DNA of 64,000 bases from assembly GCF_024124765.2 (NCBI RefSeq), contig NZ_JAMXSR020000002.1, forward strand, positions 581,001-645,000. Direction: 5' to 3'. This DNA comes from Sphingomonas sp. H160509. Its GTDB lineage: Bacteria > Pseudomonadota > Alphaproteobacteria > Sphingomonadales > Sphingomonadaceae. Positions 16,023 to 25,310 of this stretch are shown here, in pieces; the stretch's first letter is position 1, and the number at the start of each line of letters is the position of its first letter. The notes under the pieces are model-generated. The model made no database searches. It was not told the origin of the DNA and saw only the letters and a program-made list of their open reading frames with translations. Position numbers and translations under genes: made by a program.

Positions 16023-18192
16023 TCAAGCGTGCGGGAGGTCGTCGTTGATCGGCGCGCCGATGGTGACGCGGAGGCCGGGATCGTTGTCGGCCTCCTCGAT
16101 CGTGCCGGACAGCCGCGCGACCATCGACATGAGCATCCGCGACCCGAACCCGGTCCCGGAACTCGCCTTGCCGCGACCGCGATCGGCAACGATCAGGCGA
16201 AAGCGGTTGCGATGCTGTTCTAGCGCGATCGTGATCGGCCCCGACGCGCCGGCATAGGCGTATTTGTTGGCGTTGATCACCAGCTCGGTCAGAATCAGCC
16301 CGACGCTGACCGCGCGATCGGTGGAGATCAGGATTGGCGCGAGTTCGAGTTCGATCTGGCCGCCCCATGACTTGTCCATCGTCGATTTGATCTCGGTACA
16401 CAGGTCGCCAATGTACCGCGCTAGATCGACCGCCTGGACGTGCTCGTCGGAATGGAGTCGACGGTGAACCATCGCGACCGCGGAGAGCCGTCGCTGCGCC
16501 TCGGCGAGATGTGCGGTCAGGACGTCGTCGCCGACCGCTCGCGCCTGAAGGCCGAGAAACGCGGAGACGAGTTGCAAGCTGTTCTGGACGCGGTGATGGA
16601 CCTCCTTGATGAGATAGTCCTTCTGCAGCAACAGGCTCTCATTGTCGGCGATCGTCGCGGTCAGCTCGCGGTTCACCTCGAACAGGCGACGGTTCTGGCG
16701 GGCGTCGAACATCGTCCGCTTCAACCGCCCGGCGGCCTCGATCTCGAACAAGGTCCACGGTACTGATCGGCCGCGAACCGCCTCGCTCCAGCTTTCGAAC
16801 GACGCGCGTGGTGTTAACGGGATGTGAGGATCGACGCCCAGATCCTTGTGCGGATTGCCGGCCCAGTTCATCACCTCGATCTGCTCGGCACGAAACCAGA
16901 TCAGGATCGTCGGCTCGTCGGTCGACATCGTCACCGCGAGAACGCCGCTGGCGAGATCCTGGAAACCGGTGGCTCCGGGCAGCTGTTCCGACAGCCGGTC
17001 GGTCGAGAAGGGGAGCGCCCGGCCGAGATCGATGACATGATCGGCGACCGCGCGGATGTCGTCATGGCGCGGCGAGCGGCCAGCGACGAACAATTCGGTC
17101 CCGCGAACCGCCGCGAAACTGTCGGCGCCCAGCATCCGGCACATGTCGTCGCCCGCGGTCGCGAAGAAGCCGGCGAGCGAGATGTCGCTGCCGAGCCGAA
17201 GCACGACCGCGTCCTCGGCGGTACGGAGGCGAATGCGCTCGCGGTAAAGCTCGGCATCCTCCTTCGCTCGGATCTGGCGGGCAAGGCTCCCGGCGAGCGC
17301 ACGGCAGGCCATGCGGACATGCAGTGGCAGGAACTTCGGCGTCGGATGGTGGCAGGCAACAAGGCCCCACAGCGCGCCGTCGCGGACGATCGACACCGAC
17401 GCCGACGCCGCGACGCCCATGTTGGCGAGATATTGCAGGTGGATCGGCGATACGCTGCGCAGCGCAAGATCGCTCATGTCGAGCGGCGTCGCGCCTGCGG
17501 GCCGGAGCAATGCGGGTTCATAGGCGATGTCGGGAATGATGCGGACACGGTTCCGAACGTACAGCGCGCGCGCCTGTTTCGGGATGTCGGACGCCGGGAA
17601 ATGCTGGTTCAGGAAACTGCCGAGTGCGGGATCGCGGTCCTCGGCCAGAACGACCCCGGCGTCATCGTCGAGAAAGCGGTACAGCATCACCCGGTCGAAC
17701 CCGGTCAATTGGCGAAACGTCCTGGCGGCGCGTTCGCACAGTTCGCGTAGTCCGAACGCCTGTTCGAACGTCGCCGCGGCTTCCTCCATCTCCACCAGGA
17801 CATCGATTGGGGACGGCATCGCTATGGGGGGCGGGCTCGAGTTCGACGACGATTGTGTTCGATATGCGGTGTGCGATTGCGTCGAACGGCGTTTCGGTGC
17901 CGACGATCCGCGCGAGCACAACCGTGCTGGCGTTGGGCTTGGCCGCGAGTTGCGCCGAGACGGGTTGGCCGAGAAGGTCGTCGAGGTTCGCGCCGAGCCA
18001 ATGCGGCGCCAGCAATTTTTCGATGTCGCCCGCGCCCGCCATGATCTTGAAGGTGCAGGCGTCGGCAACGAGGACGAGGCCGTGCGGTTGGATCGATCCT
18101 GGCCGGTGGATCGGTTCGCGGTCGCAGGCGGAAACGTCCGGGCCGTGCGACCGTGCACCGCCGTCTATCGCCTCGGGTAGAGAACCAGGCAT
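16023..18192 (-). CDS. Bacteriophytochrome histidine kinase, HWE/HisKA_2 type (frame broken)
   Basis: About 722 residues: PAS (about 20-115), GAF, PHY, then a HisKA_2/HWE kinase. Biliverdin is normally bound through a Cys just before the PAS motif; here it is Cys22 in SACDREPIHRPGSIQPHG. The GAF chromophore pocket has FPASDIPKQAR, and the PHY tongue has PRASF. The phosphoacceptor His is in KEVHHRVQNSLQLV, and the ATP domain has ELVINANKYAY. The frame shifts at the six-G run 17826-17831 (plus strand); removing one base joins VVELEPAP to IAMPSPIDVLVEMEE. No response regulator or heme oxygenase gene lies next to it, so it should be an orphan red/far-red light sensor. Confidence 0.9.
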
Positions 18193-18375
18193 GGCGTGTG
18201 CAATCCAGACGGAGGCGATCCGACACCGTAATGGGCCGTATCGTTACGCTAACGATACAGAAGCCGTCGGTAGGATCTTGTCAACGACCTGGATCAGCCG
18301 GAAGTAGTTATTGCGCTGTCGATACCCAACTAGCGCCACAGTCTTGAGTTTCTCTTATACGCCGGGATCGCTGGA

Positions 18376-18819
18376 CTATCGTGCGAAGCAAGCGTTCATC
18401 GCCACGATCCGCGCTGCACCGTCGGTATGCGTGGCGTCACCGGGATAGTAGCGCATCGTCACGGCGAGCTTCGCCAGTTCGTCTCCGGTGAGCCAGCCCT
18501 GGATCTTGCCCTGCTGTACCGCCCAGCAATCCGCAGCGGCCTCACCCGGGCCAAAGATCTGGTGCGCGCATTCGTGCGTGTACCAGAAGAGTTGCTGTGC
18601 GCGCGGCAAGTCGAGGACGCGCGGGTGGAGGATGATGCGACCCTTGTACGCGGCGGCGATGTCGTTGATCGGCTGGATCATCGTGTCGACCGGCCCGCAG
18701 GTCGCGCGGTAGCCGGCGAGCAGGAGCGCGCCCGGCAATACCACCGTCTGCGCGGCTGAGGGTTGCGGGATGACTGCGAGCAACGCCGCGGCGGCGCCGG
18801 CGAGAAGATTTTTGAACAT
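18376..18819 (-). CDS. Secreted putative zinc metalloprotease-like protein (HECAH motif)
   Basis: A 147-residue protein with a signal peptide (MFKNLLAGAAAALLAVIPQPSAAQ). The mature part contains LFWYTHECAHQIFGPGEAAADCWAVQ: HECAH fits the HExxH zinc-binding motif, and the Glu in GEAAAD about nine residues later could be the third ligand of a gluzincin-like site. Four cysteines outside the signal could form disulfides. I do not recognise the family by name. The start chosen is ATG 18819, at the signal peptide, rather than the longer open frame to 18855. It stands alone between the phytochrome and a noncoding gap. Confidence 0.6.
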   Translation of the reverse strand: MFKNLLAGAAAALLAVIPQPSAAQTVVLPGALLLAGYRATCGPVDTMIQPINDIAAAYKGRIILHPRVLDLPRAQQLFWYTHECAHQIFGPGEAAADCWAVQQGKIQGWLTGDELAKLAVTMRYYPGDATHTDGAARIVAMNACFAR

Positions 18820-19319
18820 GACTATCCTGGCCCCGCGAGGCGCGAGGACGAGCAAGAGCAGAATGGGGGACGTCGGTGGGTCGGGGTGGCGTTCAGCGCG
18901 CGACCCGCGGGCGCCTACCGAAAGCGTTCGGTCTGCCGGTCCTTGATCCGCTGGGGGATGCGCTGGTTCTGCGCTTCGGTCGCGACCGCCAGGGTGGTGT
19001 GCCCGCCGGACCGAAGTCCAGCGCCCACGAGAAATCTCGGGTTCATGAATAGTCTCCGCCGATGTCGTTCAATCGCGTCACCCAGGGCTCACGCCGGCAG
19101 CGGAGCGGGGGATGTTCCCGAACTCTTCGGTAGGTGCGACTTATGCGCATCCATGAGGGCTGCGGTTCGCGATGTAGTCGCGCAACCAGCCTAACCTATG
19201 TTGGTCGTACAGGATAAACGTCGGTTATTTGATAAGGATGCACGTTGTACGAAACTTAACCTGCTTTATAGATTTAAGTCATAATCCATATCGTGATTCT
19301 TGTGAGTATTGCGGACTTT
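18820..19319. other. Intergenic gap with AT-rich promoter region
   Basis: Between the HECAH protein and the 2OG oxygenase there is one possible small ORF (18915-19046) and then a distinctly AT-richer stretch (about 19195-19320) that should hold the promoter of the oxygenase. A TTGTAC and a TTTATA box about 17 bases apart near 19244-19275 are candidate -35/-10 elements. Nothing else is recognised. Confidence 0.4.
18915..19046 (-). CDS. Possible 43-residue small protein
   Basis: A short ORF from ATG 19046 to TAG 18915 encoding a basic, Gln/Arg-rich peptide (contains QNQRIPQRIKDRQTERFR). A CGGAGA site sits seven bases before the ATG. Without a homology search this could be chance, but the good ribosome binding site, the position in a 470-base gap, and amphipathic basic C-terminus make it worth listing. 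Confidence 0.3.
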   Translation of the reverse strand: MNPRFLVGAGLRSGGHTTLAVATEAQNQRIPQRIKDRQTERFR

Positions 19320-20036
19320 ATGACTAATATTGAAAGCCTGTGCGCCAATTCGTACGCACGATCCACCGATCGTCGCGATGGTCAAAGCGAAGCGCTTGGC
19401 AGGGCGAACTCTGCCGAGCAGGTGCGCGATCGGATCCTGTGCTATCCCGGCGCGGTCCGGATGCCGGCCAACGGCACGGAGCTTTATATCGTTCGCGATT
19501 TTCTCACGCTTGACGAATGCGCCGCGGTGATCGCGCTCATCGAGGCCAATCGCGTGCCGTCGCCGGTCGTCGGCGATGCCCCGGTGTCTCCGCACCGCAC
19601 CAGCGAGACGTGCTACCTCTATCCGGGCCCGGCGCCCGTGACTGCGGTCGAGACCAAGCTCGACCTGCTGACGGGGCTCGAGCCGCGCTACGGCGAAGCG
19701 TTGCAGGGGCAGCGTTATGGGGTCGGGCAGGAGTTCAAGCCGCATCACGACTTCTTCGATACCCAACAGCCTTATTGGCTCGACCAGGTAACGATGGGCG
19801 GCCAGCGGACCTGGTCGGCGATGACCTTCCTCAACGAACCCGAGGCTGGAGGGCGCACGAACTACCCGACCGCGGGGGTGATGATCGCGCCGAAAGCGGG
19901 CAACCTCGTGATCTGGAACAACATGGACGAGTATGGCGCGCCGAACTCGGGGTCGCTTCACCAAGGCATGCCGGTCGAGCAGGGCGTGAAGTACGTCCTG
20001 ACGAAATGGTACCGCGAACGACCTTGGTGCCAGTGA
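19320..20036 (+). CDS. 2OG-Fe(II) oxygenase, prolyl 4-hydroxylase-like
   Basis: A 238-residue soluble enzyme of the P4H alpha-subunit-type family. The double-stranded beta-helix contains the iron facial triad: HHDFFD (H-x-D) and a distal His in SLHQGMPVEQGVKYVLTKWYRER, where the Lys ten residues on binds 2-oxoglutarate. The TSETCYLYP and GQRTWSAMTFLNEPEAGGRTNYP segments are also typical. The start is ATG 19320; a GTG at 19293 in frame would add nine residues. The target protein or metabolite is not known. It stands alone and is followed by a palindromic repeat. Confidence 0.82.
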   Translation: MTNIESLCANSYARSTDRRDGQSEALGRANSAEQVRDRILCYPGAVRMPANGTELYIVRDFLTLDECAAVIALIEANRVPSPVVGDAPVSPHRTSETCYLYPGPAPVTAVETKLDLLTGLEPRYGEALQGQRYGVGQEFKPHHDFFDTQQPYWLDQVTMGGQRTWSAMTFLNEPEAGGRTNYPTAGVMIAPKAGNLVIWNNMDEYGAPNSGSLHQGMPVEQGVKYVLTKWYRERPWCQ

Positions 20037-20047
20037 CGTAACGTTTG

Positions 20048-20169
20048 ATCCTCCCCCGCAAGGGGGAGGTGGCGCCGAAGGCGACGGAGGGGGAGGGCAC
20101 GATCAGGCCCGTTCCGTGTCCTCCCCCTCCGTGTGGCAAGCGCCAGCCACCCCCTGGCAGGGGAGGATC
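20048..20169. repeat. CCTCCCCC palindromic intergenic repeat, copy 1
   Basis: Two outward hairpins (ATCCTCCCCCGCAAGGGGGAGG at the left, CCCCCTGGCAGGGGAGGATC at the right) flank a central inverted GGAGGGGGAGG / CCTCCCCCTCC pair. The same architecture recurs at 44241-44366 and in a single-hairpin form at 60120-60143. It lies between convergent genes and may terminate both. Confidence 0.75.
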
Positions 20170-20179
20170 GAGAGTTCGG

Positions 20180-20902
20180 TCAATTAGCTCCGACCGGCAC
20201 GGCGAACACGCTCCGCAACGGCTTAACCTCAGGCAGGATATAAATGATTCCGACGGTGCCGGTGAACAACGGCTTCACCACATCGTCGTAAAATCCCGGC
20301 GGCACGTTGACGCAGCCATATGAGATCCGGTTGTCGCTCGGTGTCGCCGATGCGAGCCGTCCGGCGCGATCGTCGACGCGGCGCCCTTTGATCACACGGT
20401 GCAGCGACAGCGCGGCATCATAGTCGATCCACAGGATATCCTGTTCGAAATCGCGCCCGAGCGAGGCCTGGAAGCGACCTGCCGGCGTGGTGCGCTCCGC
20501 GGGCGTAATCGTCGCTAGCTTGCGCTGGCCGATACCCGGCACGCTGGCGTCGCCGCGCGCCATCCCGAGCAACGCCGGCGCCCGCCCGCGCAAGATACCG
20601 CGACCGTCGAACGCGAGCACCACCGCGTTCACCTTGTCGATCACGACGAACGGCAGCGCATGATTGTCGTGCGACGTCGACACCCAGTTCACCGTGTCGC
20701 GCACGTCGTCGGACGTCGCCACGCCGCCGAACCGGCCAGCATCGTCTGGCGCAGCGGTCGCGACGATCGCAGCCGGCGCGGGGGACGCCGCCATGCCCGG
20801 TACGGCGGCGCCGCTCGCAACGATTCCCCAGCCTAGCAGTGCCTGCCAGCTCGCAAACCAGCGAGCGGGCGGCGAGACGCCGCGCCGCGCAGTCCCGATC
20901 AT
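20180..20902 (-). CDS. L,D-transpeptidase (YkuD-like) family protein in secretion operon
   Basis: A 240-residue protein with a hydrophobic N-terminal segment (LLGWGIVASGAAVPGMAASPA) that should export it. The catalytic region reads ALSLHRVIKGRR ... SDNRISYGCVNVPPGFYD, matching the L,D-transpeptidase pattern H-x(14-17)-[ST]-x-G-C with the nucleophilic Cys; the usual SHGC His is replaced by Tyr. VVIDKVNAVVLAFD is the opening strand of the domain. Such enzymes make 3-3 crosslinks in peptidoglycan or attach proteins to it. The start ATG 20902 lies one base after the stop of the TpsA gene, so it is cotranscribed with the two-partner secretion pair. Confidence 0.75.
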   Translation of the reverse strand: MIGTARRGVSPPARWFASWQALLGWGIVASGAAVPGMAASPAPAAIVATAAPDDAGRFGGVATSDDVRDTVNWVSTSHDNHALPFVVIDKVNAVVLAFDGRGILRGRAPALLGMARGDASVPGIGQRKLATITPAERTTPAGRFQASLGRDFEQDILWIDYDAALSLHRVIKGRRVDDRAGRLASATPSDNRISYGCVNVPPGFYDDVVKPLFTGTVGIIYILPEVKPLRSVFAVPVGAN

Positions 20903-20903
20903 C

Positions 20904-23571
20904 TCAATGACGCGCCTGCTTCCGCGGATAATTCGGCACGGCTGGCGTGTTGGGCGGCGTAGGCTGCACGAACGGGCGTTCGACGACCGGTTGCACGACC
21001 TGCGGCGTTTCGGGCGTTTCGACGATCACGGTGCCGGGCCGTTCTGGCGCCGGATACGTCACGCCACCCTCGACCACCTCGATCGTCGGCGGCGTCGGTA
21101 CGCGCACCGTCACCGGCGGAACCTCCAGAAACGGCCGCGTAGCATTGGGCAGGTTCGGAACAGGGGTAACGGGCGGTGTCACGGTTGGGGGCGGCGCGAG
21201 TACTGGCGGAGGCGTCGGGGTTGGCGTGGGCGTCGGCGTTGGTGCCGGTGCTGGAGCTGGAGCTGGCGCCGGTGCTGGCGCGGGTGCCGGAGCAGGCGCT
21301 GGTGCCGGAGCCGGAGCCGGAGCAGGCGCTGGTGCCGGGGCAGGCGCTGGGGCGGGCGCAGGTGCCGGGGCGGGCGCTGGTGCCGGAGCGGGCGCTGGTG
21401 CCGGAGCGGGCGCTGGTGCCGGAGCGGGCGCTGGTGCCGGAGCGGGCGCTGGTGCCGGGGCGGGCGCTGGTGCCGGAGCGGGCGCTGGTGCCGGGGCGGG
21501 CGCTGGTGCCGGAGCGGGCACTGGTGCCGGGGCGGGCGCTGGTGCTGGTGCAGGCGCGGGAGCAGGCGCCGGTGCGGCAGCCGTGATCGTCCCGGTCGTC
21601 CGGAACCCGGCGACGCAGCACGAACTCGCCAGCGCATATTGGTTCGCGTTCGCGCCGGTCAGCGTGTAGCCGCTGAAGCTGACGCCGATGCCCGTGCCTT
21701 CGCCGGTGCTGTCGAACGTCGCGGTCGCATTCGGGCCGGCGACCAGCGAAACCCCGGTCGGCGTCCCCGAGGTGCCGTTGGTGTTGAACCCGCTCAGCAC
21801 CGCCGCATTGGTGCCGTCGGCGACCTTCTGCGCGGTCGGGAACAGCAGCATCCGCTGCGTGATGGCGGCGCCCCTCGGTCAGGACGAACTCGGTCGAGAA
21901 GTCGGTCGGCGTCGTGTACGAAACGGGGTTGTAGTTGATCGACACCGGCGCCGCGGTGACCGTGGTCGGCGGCGACAGCGCGGAGAACACGATCGTGCCG
22001 CCGTTGACGCCCGGCCCGGTACCGTCGGACCCTGCGATCAGCGTGAGACCGACTGGCAGGCCCAGGCTCTGCGCGGGGATTGTCGTGCCGCGGGTCAGCG
22101 TGACCGCCGCGTCGATCATCAGGTCATGGCCTGCGCACAAGGCGATGTTGCCGTCGGTCGTGGTGATCGCGTGGAACACCTGCACGTTGCGGCCGGCGTT
22201 GAGCAGGATGCTGCCGTTGGTCGTGGTCAGCGGCGCGTTGACGTTCACGTCGCGGCCACAGCAGGCGACGATGTTGCCGTTGGTGGCGGTGATCGGCGCG
22301 TTGATGTTGACGTCGCGAAACGCGTTCATCGTCAGCGTCGTCGGCACGCCCGACGCGGTCCACGCAACCGCGTCGTTGACGAAGATGTCACCGTTGCCGG
22401 TGGTCGTGTCGCCCGCCGCGGGGATCGTGCTGATCGTGATGCTGGTCGTCACGAGCTGTGCCGAAAGCGTAGCGCCCGAGATGTTGCCGCCCGCGCCGAT
22501 CACGTAATCCTGCGGATCGATCAGCCACATGCCCGTCGCGCCGGACCGCGCGAAGGTCGAGACCTTGGCGCTATCGGCGACGTTGACGGTGGCCGCCGAC
22601 GTCTCGATGAAGCCGCCATTGCCGCCGACCGGTGCACTTGCATCGAGCGTGCCGGCAAGGCTGACCGTGCCGGTCTTCATGTCGCCGAGCAGCATGATCG
22701 TGCCACCGCGGTTCTGCAACGTGCGGGCCTCGACGATGCCGGTGTTGTTGACCGCGGTGTGGAGCAGGTCGCCGGCCCCTTGCGCGGTCATCACGACCTT
22801 GCCGCCGTCGGCGCGGATCAGGCCGCCATTGCGGACCAGCGCGCCGACCGCACCCTTGTCTACCGCGACGTTGAGCAGCCCGTCGCCCGCCACGTCGAGC
22901 GTGATCGCCTCGCCGCCCGCCAGCACGACGGTGCCGAAGTTCGCCTTGATCGTGCCGCCGTTACCGACGTTCGCGCCGAGCAGCGCGACATAGCCATTCT
23001 TCGCGGTGATCGTCCCGTCGTTCTGAACGCTTGCGCCGCTCGTGCCCGCGAAACTGTTCTTGCCCGCGAGGAAGTCTGAGTCGGAAATGTTCAGCGTCGA
23101 GGCCACCAGGCCACCGACGTTCACGTTGGCGGTCTGGCCGAACAGGATGCCGTTCGCGTTGACCAGGAACACCTTCCCGTTCGCGGACAGGTTGCCGAGG
23201 ATGACCGACGGGTCCGAGCCGAGCACGCGGTTCAGCGCGACCGAACTGCTGGTCGGCTGCTCGAAGACGACGCTCTTGCCCTTGCCGATCGAGAAGGACT
23301 GCCAGTTGATCGCCGCGCGGTCGCTGTTCTGTGTCACGGTCAGCGACTTGGTGCCGGTCGCAATGCTAGCTTGGCCCGCAACGACTTCGCCGCCGGTCGG
23401 CAGCGTCTGCGCCTCGACCGGGCGCGCTGCCATCGTGCCCGCGAGGCTGAACCCGATCAGCCAGGCGAACCGCGCGAGGCCGGTCGTGCCGAACAAGCCG
23501 CCGCGCTTGGTGCGCGTGACGGTGGGAGCGGGGCGACGGGTATTTCTAATCGACGAAGGGATGGGGGTCAT
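20904..23571 (-). CDS. Two-partner secretion exoprotein TpsA, filamentous hemagglutinin-type (frame broken)
   Basis: About 889 residues. An extended signal region (to AARPVEA) is followed by the TPS secretion domain: GGEVVAGQASIA, QNSDRAAINWQSFSIG, NRVLGSDPSVILGNLSANGKVFLVNANGILFG with the NPNG-like turn, then parallel beta-helix repeats (NGDIFVND, NINAPITATNGNI). Next come an MBG/YDG-like domain (ATFDSTGEGTGIGVSFSGYTLTGANANQYA), a long (AP)n region encoded by 18-base repeats, and a Pro-rich tail ending RKQARH. The frame breaks at the C4 run 21871-21874; removing one base joins EFVLTEG to AAITQRMLLFPTAQ. It is exported by the TpsB gene 56 bases upstream. Confidence 0.85.
21361..21540. repeat. 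Ten tandem 18-base repeats inside tpsA
   Basis: Ten head-to-tail copies of GGTGCCGGRGCGGGCGCT (plus strand), nearly identical, with degenerate copies on both sides (about 21241-21570). On the coding minus strand each unit encodes APAPAP, so copy-number change keeps frame and lengthens or shortens a rigid spacer. Confidence 0.9.
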
Positions 23572-23627
23572 GTGCGGTATCCTCGGTGGCGGCGGATGGC
23601 CGCTAAATTTTGGGGGTGCTGGTGCGC

Positions 23628-25310
23628 TCAGAATGTCTTCGAGAGCTGGAACCAGGCGCGGCCCGACTTGTCGGGGGCGGACGTCGCATCGGCATCGCCG
23701 AGCTTGCGTGCATAGGTCGCCTTGGCGGCGATCCCGTACGGTCCCGCCCAGCTCAGGCCGGCGCCGTACGCGCTGCGCTTCGCGTGGTTCGACCCGTCGA
23801 AATACGGGTGTTTGACGTAATCGACCTCGCCGACGTCGACGAACCCGAACAGCTGGAGCGCACCCGGAACGACCTGCGGCAAGGCCAGTCGCGCCTCGGC
23901 GGTGGCGACATAGCCCTGGTCGCCGTACGCCTCGCCCTCCGGATAGGCGCGCACCGCATAGGCGCCGCCCAGCTCAATCTTCTCGGAGATATCGAGGTTG
24001 CTGAACGCGATCTGCCCGCGGGCGGAGGCGAACAGCGACAGCGGGCCGGCGATCGTCTGCAACCGCGCGAAGCTGAACTGCACTTTCCCGTAGCTGCCGT
24101 CGGTGCGCGCGGTCAGCGCGTCGACCGAGCGCTCATAGGCGCCGCGGATGTCAAGATTGCCGACAGAATAGCTCAACGAATACGCGCTCCAGCCGCCTCC
24201 GAGCAGCGTGTCGTGCTCATCGCCACTAAGCCCTGCGGTGACGACCTGCGCGCGGCGGAAAGTGGTGACGTCGACGATGCCGATCTTGTCCTCGAACCAT
24301 TTCACGTCGCCGCCGAGCGTCACGTACAGGTTGTTGTCGCGCGACCGGATCAGCGGATAACTCGCATAGACGCTGGCGACGTCGGCGTTGCCGCTGCCGT
24401 CCAGGCTGTCGAATTCCTTGCCCAGCGAATAGTCGAGATGCGCGAACGCGACGCCGAGCGTGACCTGGCCGATCGGTGCCTGGTACGACGCGCGGCCGTA
24501 AGCGAGCCCGGAGAACGAGGTCAGCGCGCGCAGGCTCAGCACGTCGCCCGAGCCCGTCGGGTTGTTCCAGTTGACGACGCCGCCGACGCGGTAGGCGCCG
24601 GTGTAGCGGTTGCCGGCATTGTCGGCCTCGACGCTGCCGGTGATGCTCTGGCCGGGGGTGATCGCGACCAGCAGGTCCGACGTGCCGACCGCGGTGCCGG
24701 GGCTCAGCGTCGAGGACACGCGCAGGCCGGGCAGGTCCGACAGCATCAGCAAGCGGCGCTCGAGCGGCGCGACCGCGACAGGATCGCCAACGTCGAGCCC
24801 GGCAAGGATGCCGTTCGCGACGCTGTCCGACAGTCGCGATTCATTCTTTACGCCGACCGCGCCGAAGCGTCCCTCGATGACGGCGATCGTCACTGCGCCG
24901 CTCCGTACGTCCTGTGCGGGCAGATAGGCGTTCGCGACGAAATAGCCGCGACTGGTGTAATAGGCGGTGATCCGCGCGGCGAGCGTCTTCAGGTCGGACA
25001 GGTCGAGCTCACTGTTCGGCGTGAATTGTGATGCGGCGATCAGGTCGGCCTCCGGGAACAGCGTCGCCCCGGTCACGCGCAGCGACCGGACGCGCGTCTT
25101 CGGGCCACCCGTGGCGGCAACGACGACGGGCGTCTTGCGCTCGAACCCGAAATCGGGCGCGGGCGTCTCGTTCAGCGGTACGGGCGGGATCTGCTGGAGC
25201 TGTCCACCGGCCCCGACGGGAACCTGCGCCTGCGCCGATTGCGTCGAAATCAGCAAGGCAGCCGGGCTCACAGCCGCAAGCGCGGCCGCCCAAAGGGTCG
25301 ACTTGTACAT
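23628..25310 (-). CDS. Two-partner secretion outer-membrane transporter TpsB (ShlB/FhaC/HecB family)
   Basis: About 560 residues. A signal peptide (MYKSTLWAAALAAVSPAALLI...AQAQ) is followed by a Pro-rich linker, POTRA domains (TRVRSLRVTGATLFPEADL, YYTSRGYFVANAYLPAQDVRSGAVTIAVIEGRFG) and a 16-strand-type barrel that ends in the canonical C-terminal Phe (WFQLSKTF). The RAYPEGEAYGDQGYVATAEAR stretch contains the conserved barrel motif (VRGY-like / GD) around which the pore-plugging loop folds. The ATG 25310 start is chosen at the signal peptide. It is the first gene of the operon with TpsA and the L,D-transpeptidase, and its product secretes TpsA through the outer membrane. Confidence 0.92.
   Translation of the reverse strand: MYKSTLWAAALAAVSPAALLISTQSAQAQVPVGAGGQLQQIPPVPLNETPAPDFGFERKTPVVVAATGGPKTRVRSLRVTGATLFPEADLIAASQFTPNSELDLSDLKTLAARITAYYTSRGYFVANAYLPAQDVRSGAVTIAVIEGRFGAVGVKNESRLSDSVANGILAGLDVGDPVAVAPLERRLLMLSDLPGLRVSSTLSPGTAVGTSDLLVAITPGQSITGSVEADNAGNRYTGAYRVGGVVNWNNPTGSGDVLSLRALTSFSGLAYGRASYQAPIGQVTLGVAFAHLDYSLGKEFDSLDGSGNADVASVYASYPLIRSRDNNLYVTLGGDVKWFEDKIGIVDVTTFRRAQVVTAGLSGDEHDTLLGGGWSAYSLSYSVGNLDIRGAYERSVDALTARTDGSYGKVQFSFARLQTIAGPLSLFASARGQIAFSNLDISEKIELGGAYAVRAYPEGEAYGDQGYVATAEARLALPQVVPGALQLFGFVDVGEVDYVKHPYFDGSNHAKRSAYGAGLSWAGPYGIAAKATYARKLGDADATSAPDKSGRAWFQLSKTF

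Noticed and set aside
18763..19194. A 143-codon plus-strand ORF over the HECAH gene end
   Set aside because: No conserved domain; it overlaps the signal peptide gene on the other strand, and the coding potential is poor.
21361..21540. The tandem array as a CRISPR
   Set aside because: The units are directly adjacent with no spacers and lie in an open reading frame; no cas genes are near.
21179..21637. Arg/Pro/His-rich frames over the repeat array as separate genes
   Set aside because: They are alternative frames of the same 18-base repeats; only the (AP)n frame continues with flanking TpsA domains.
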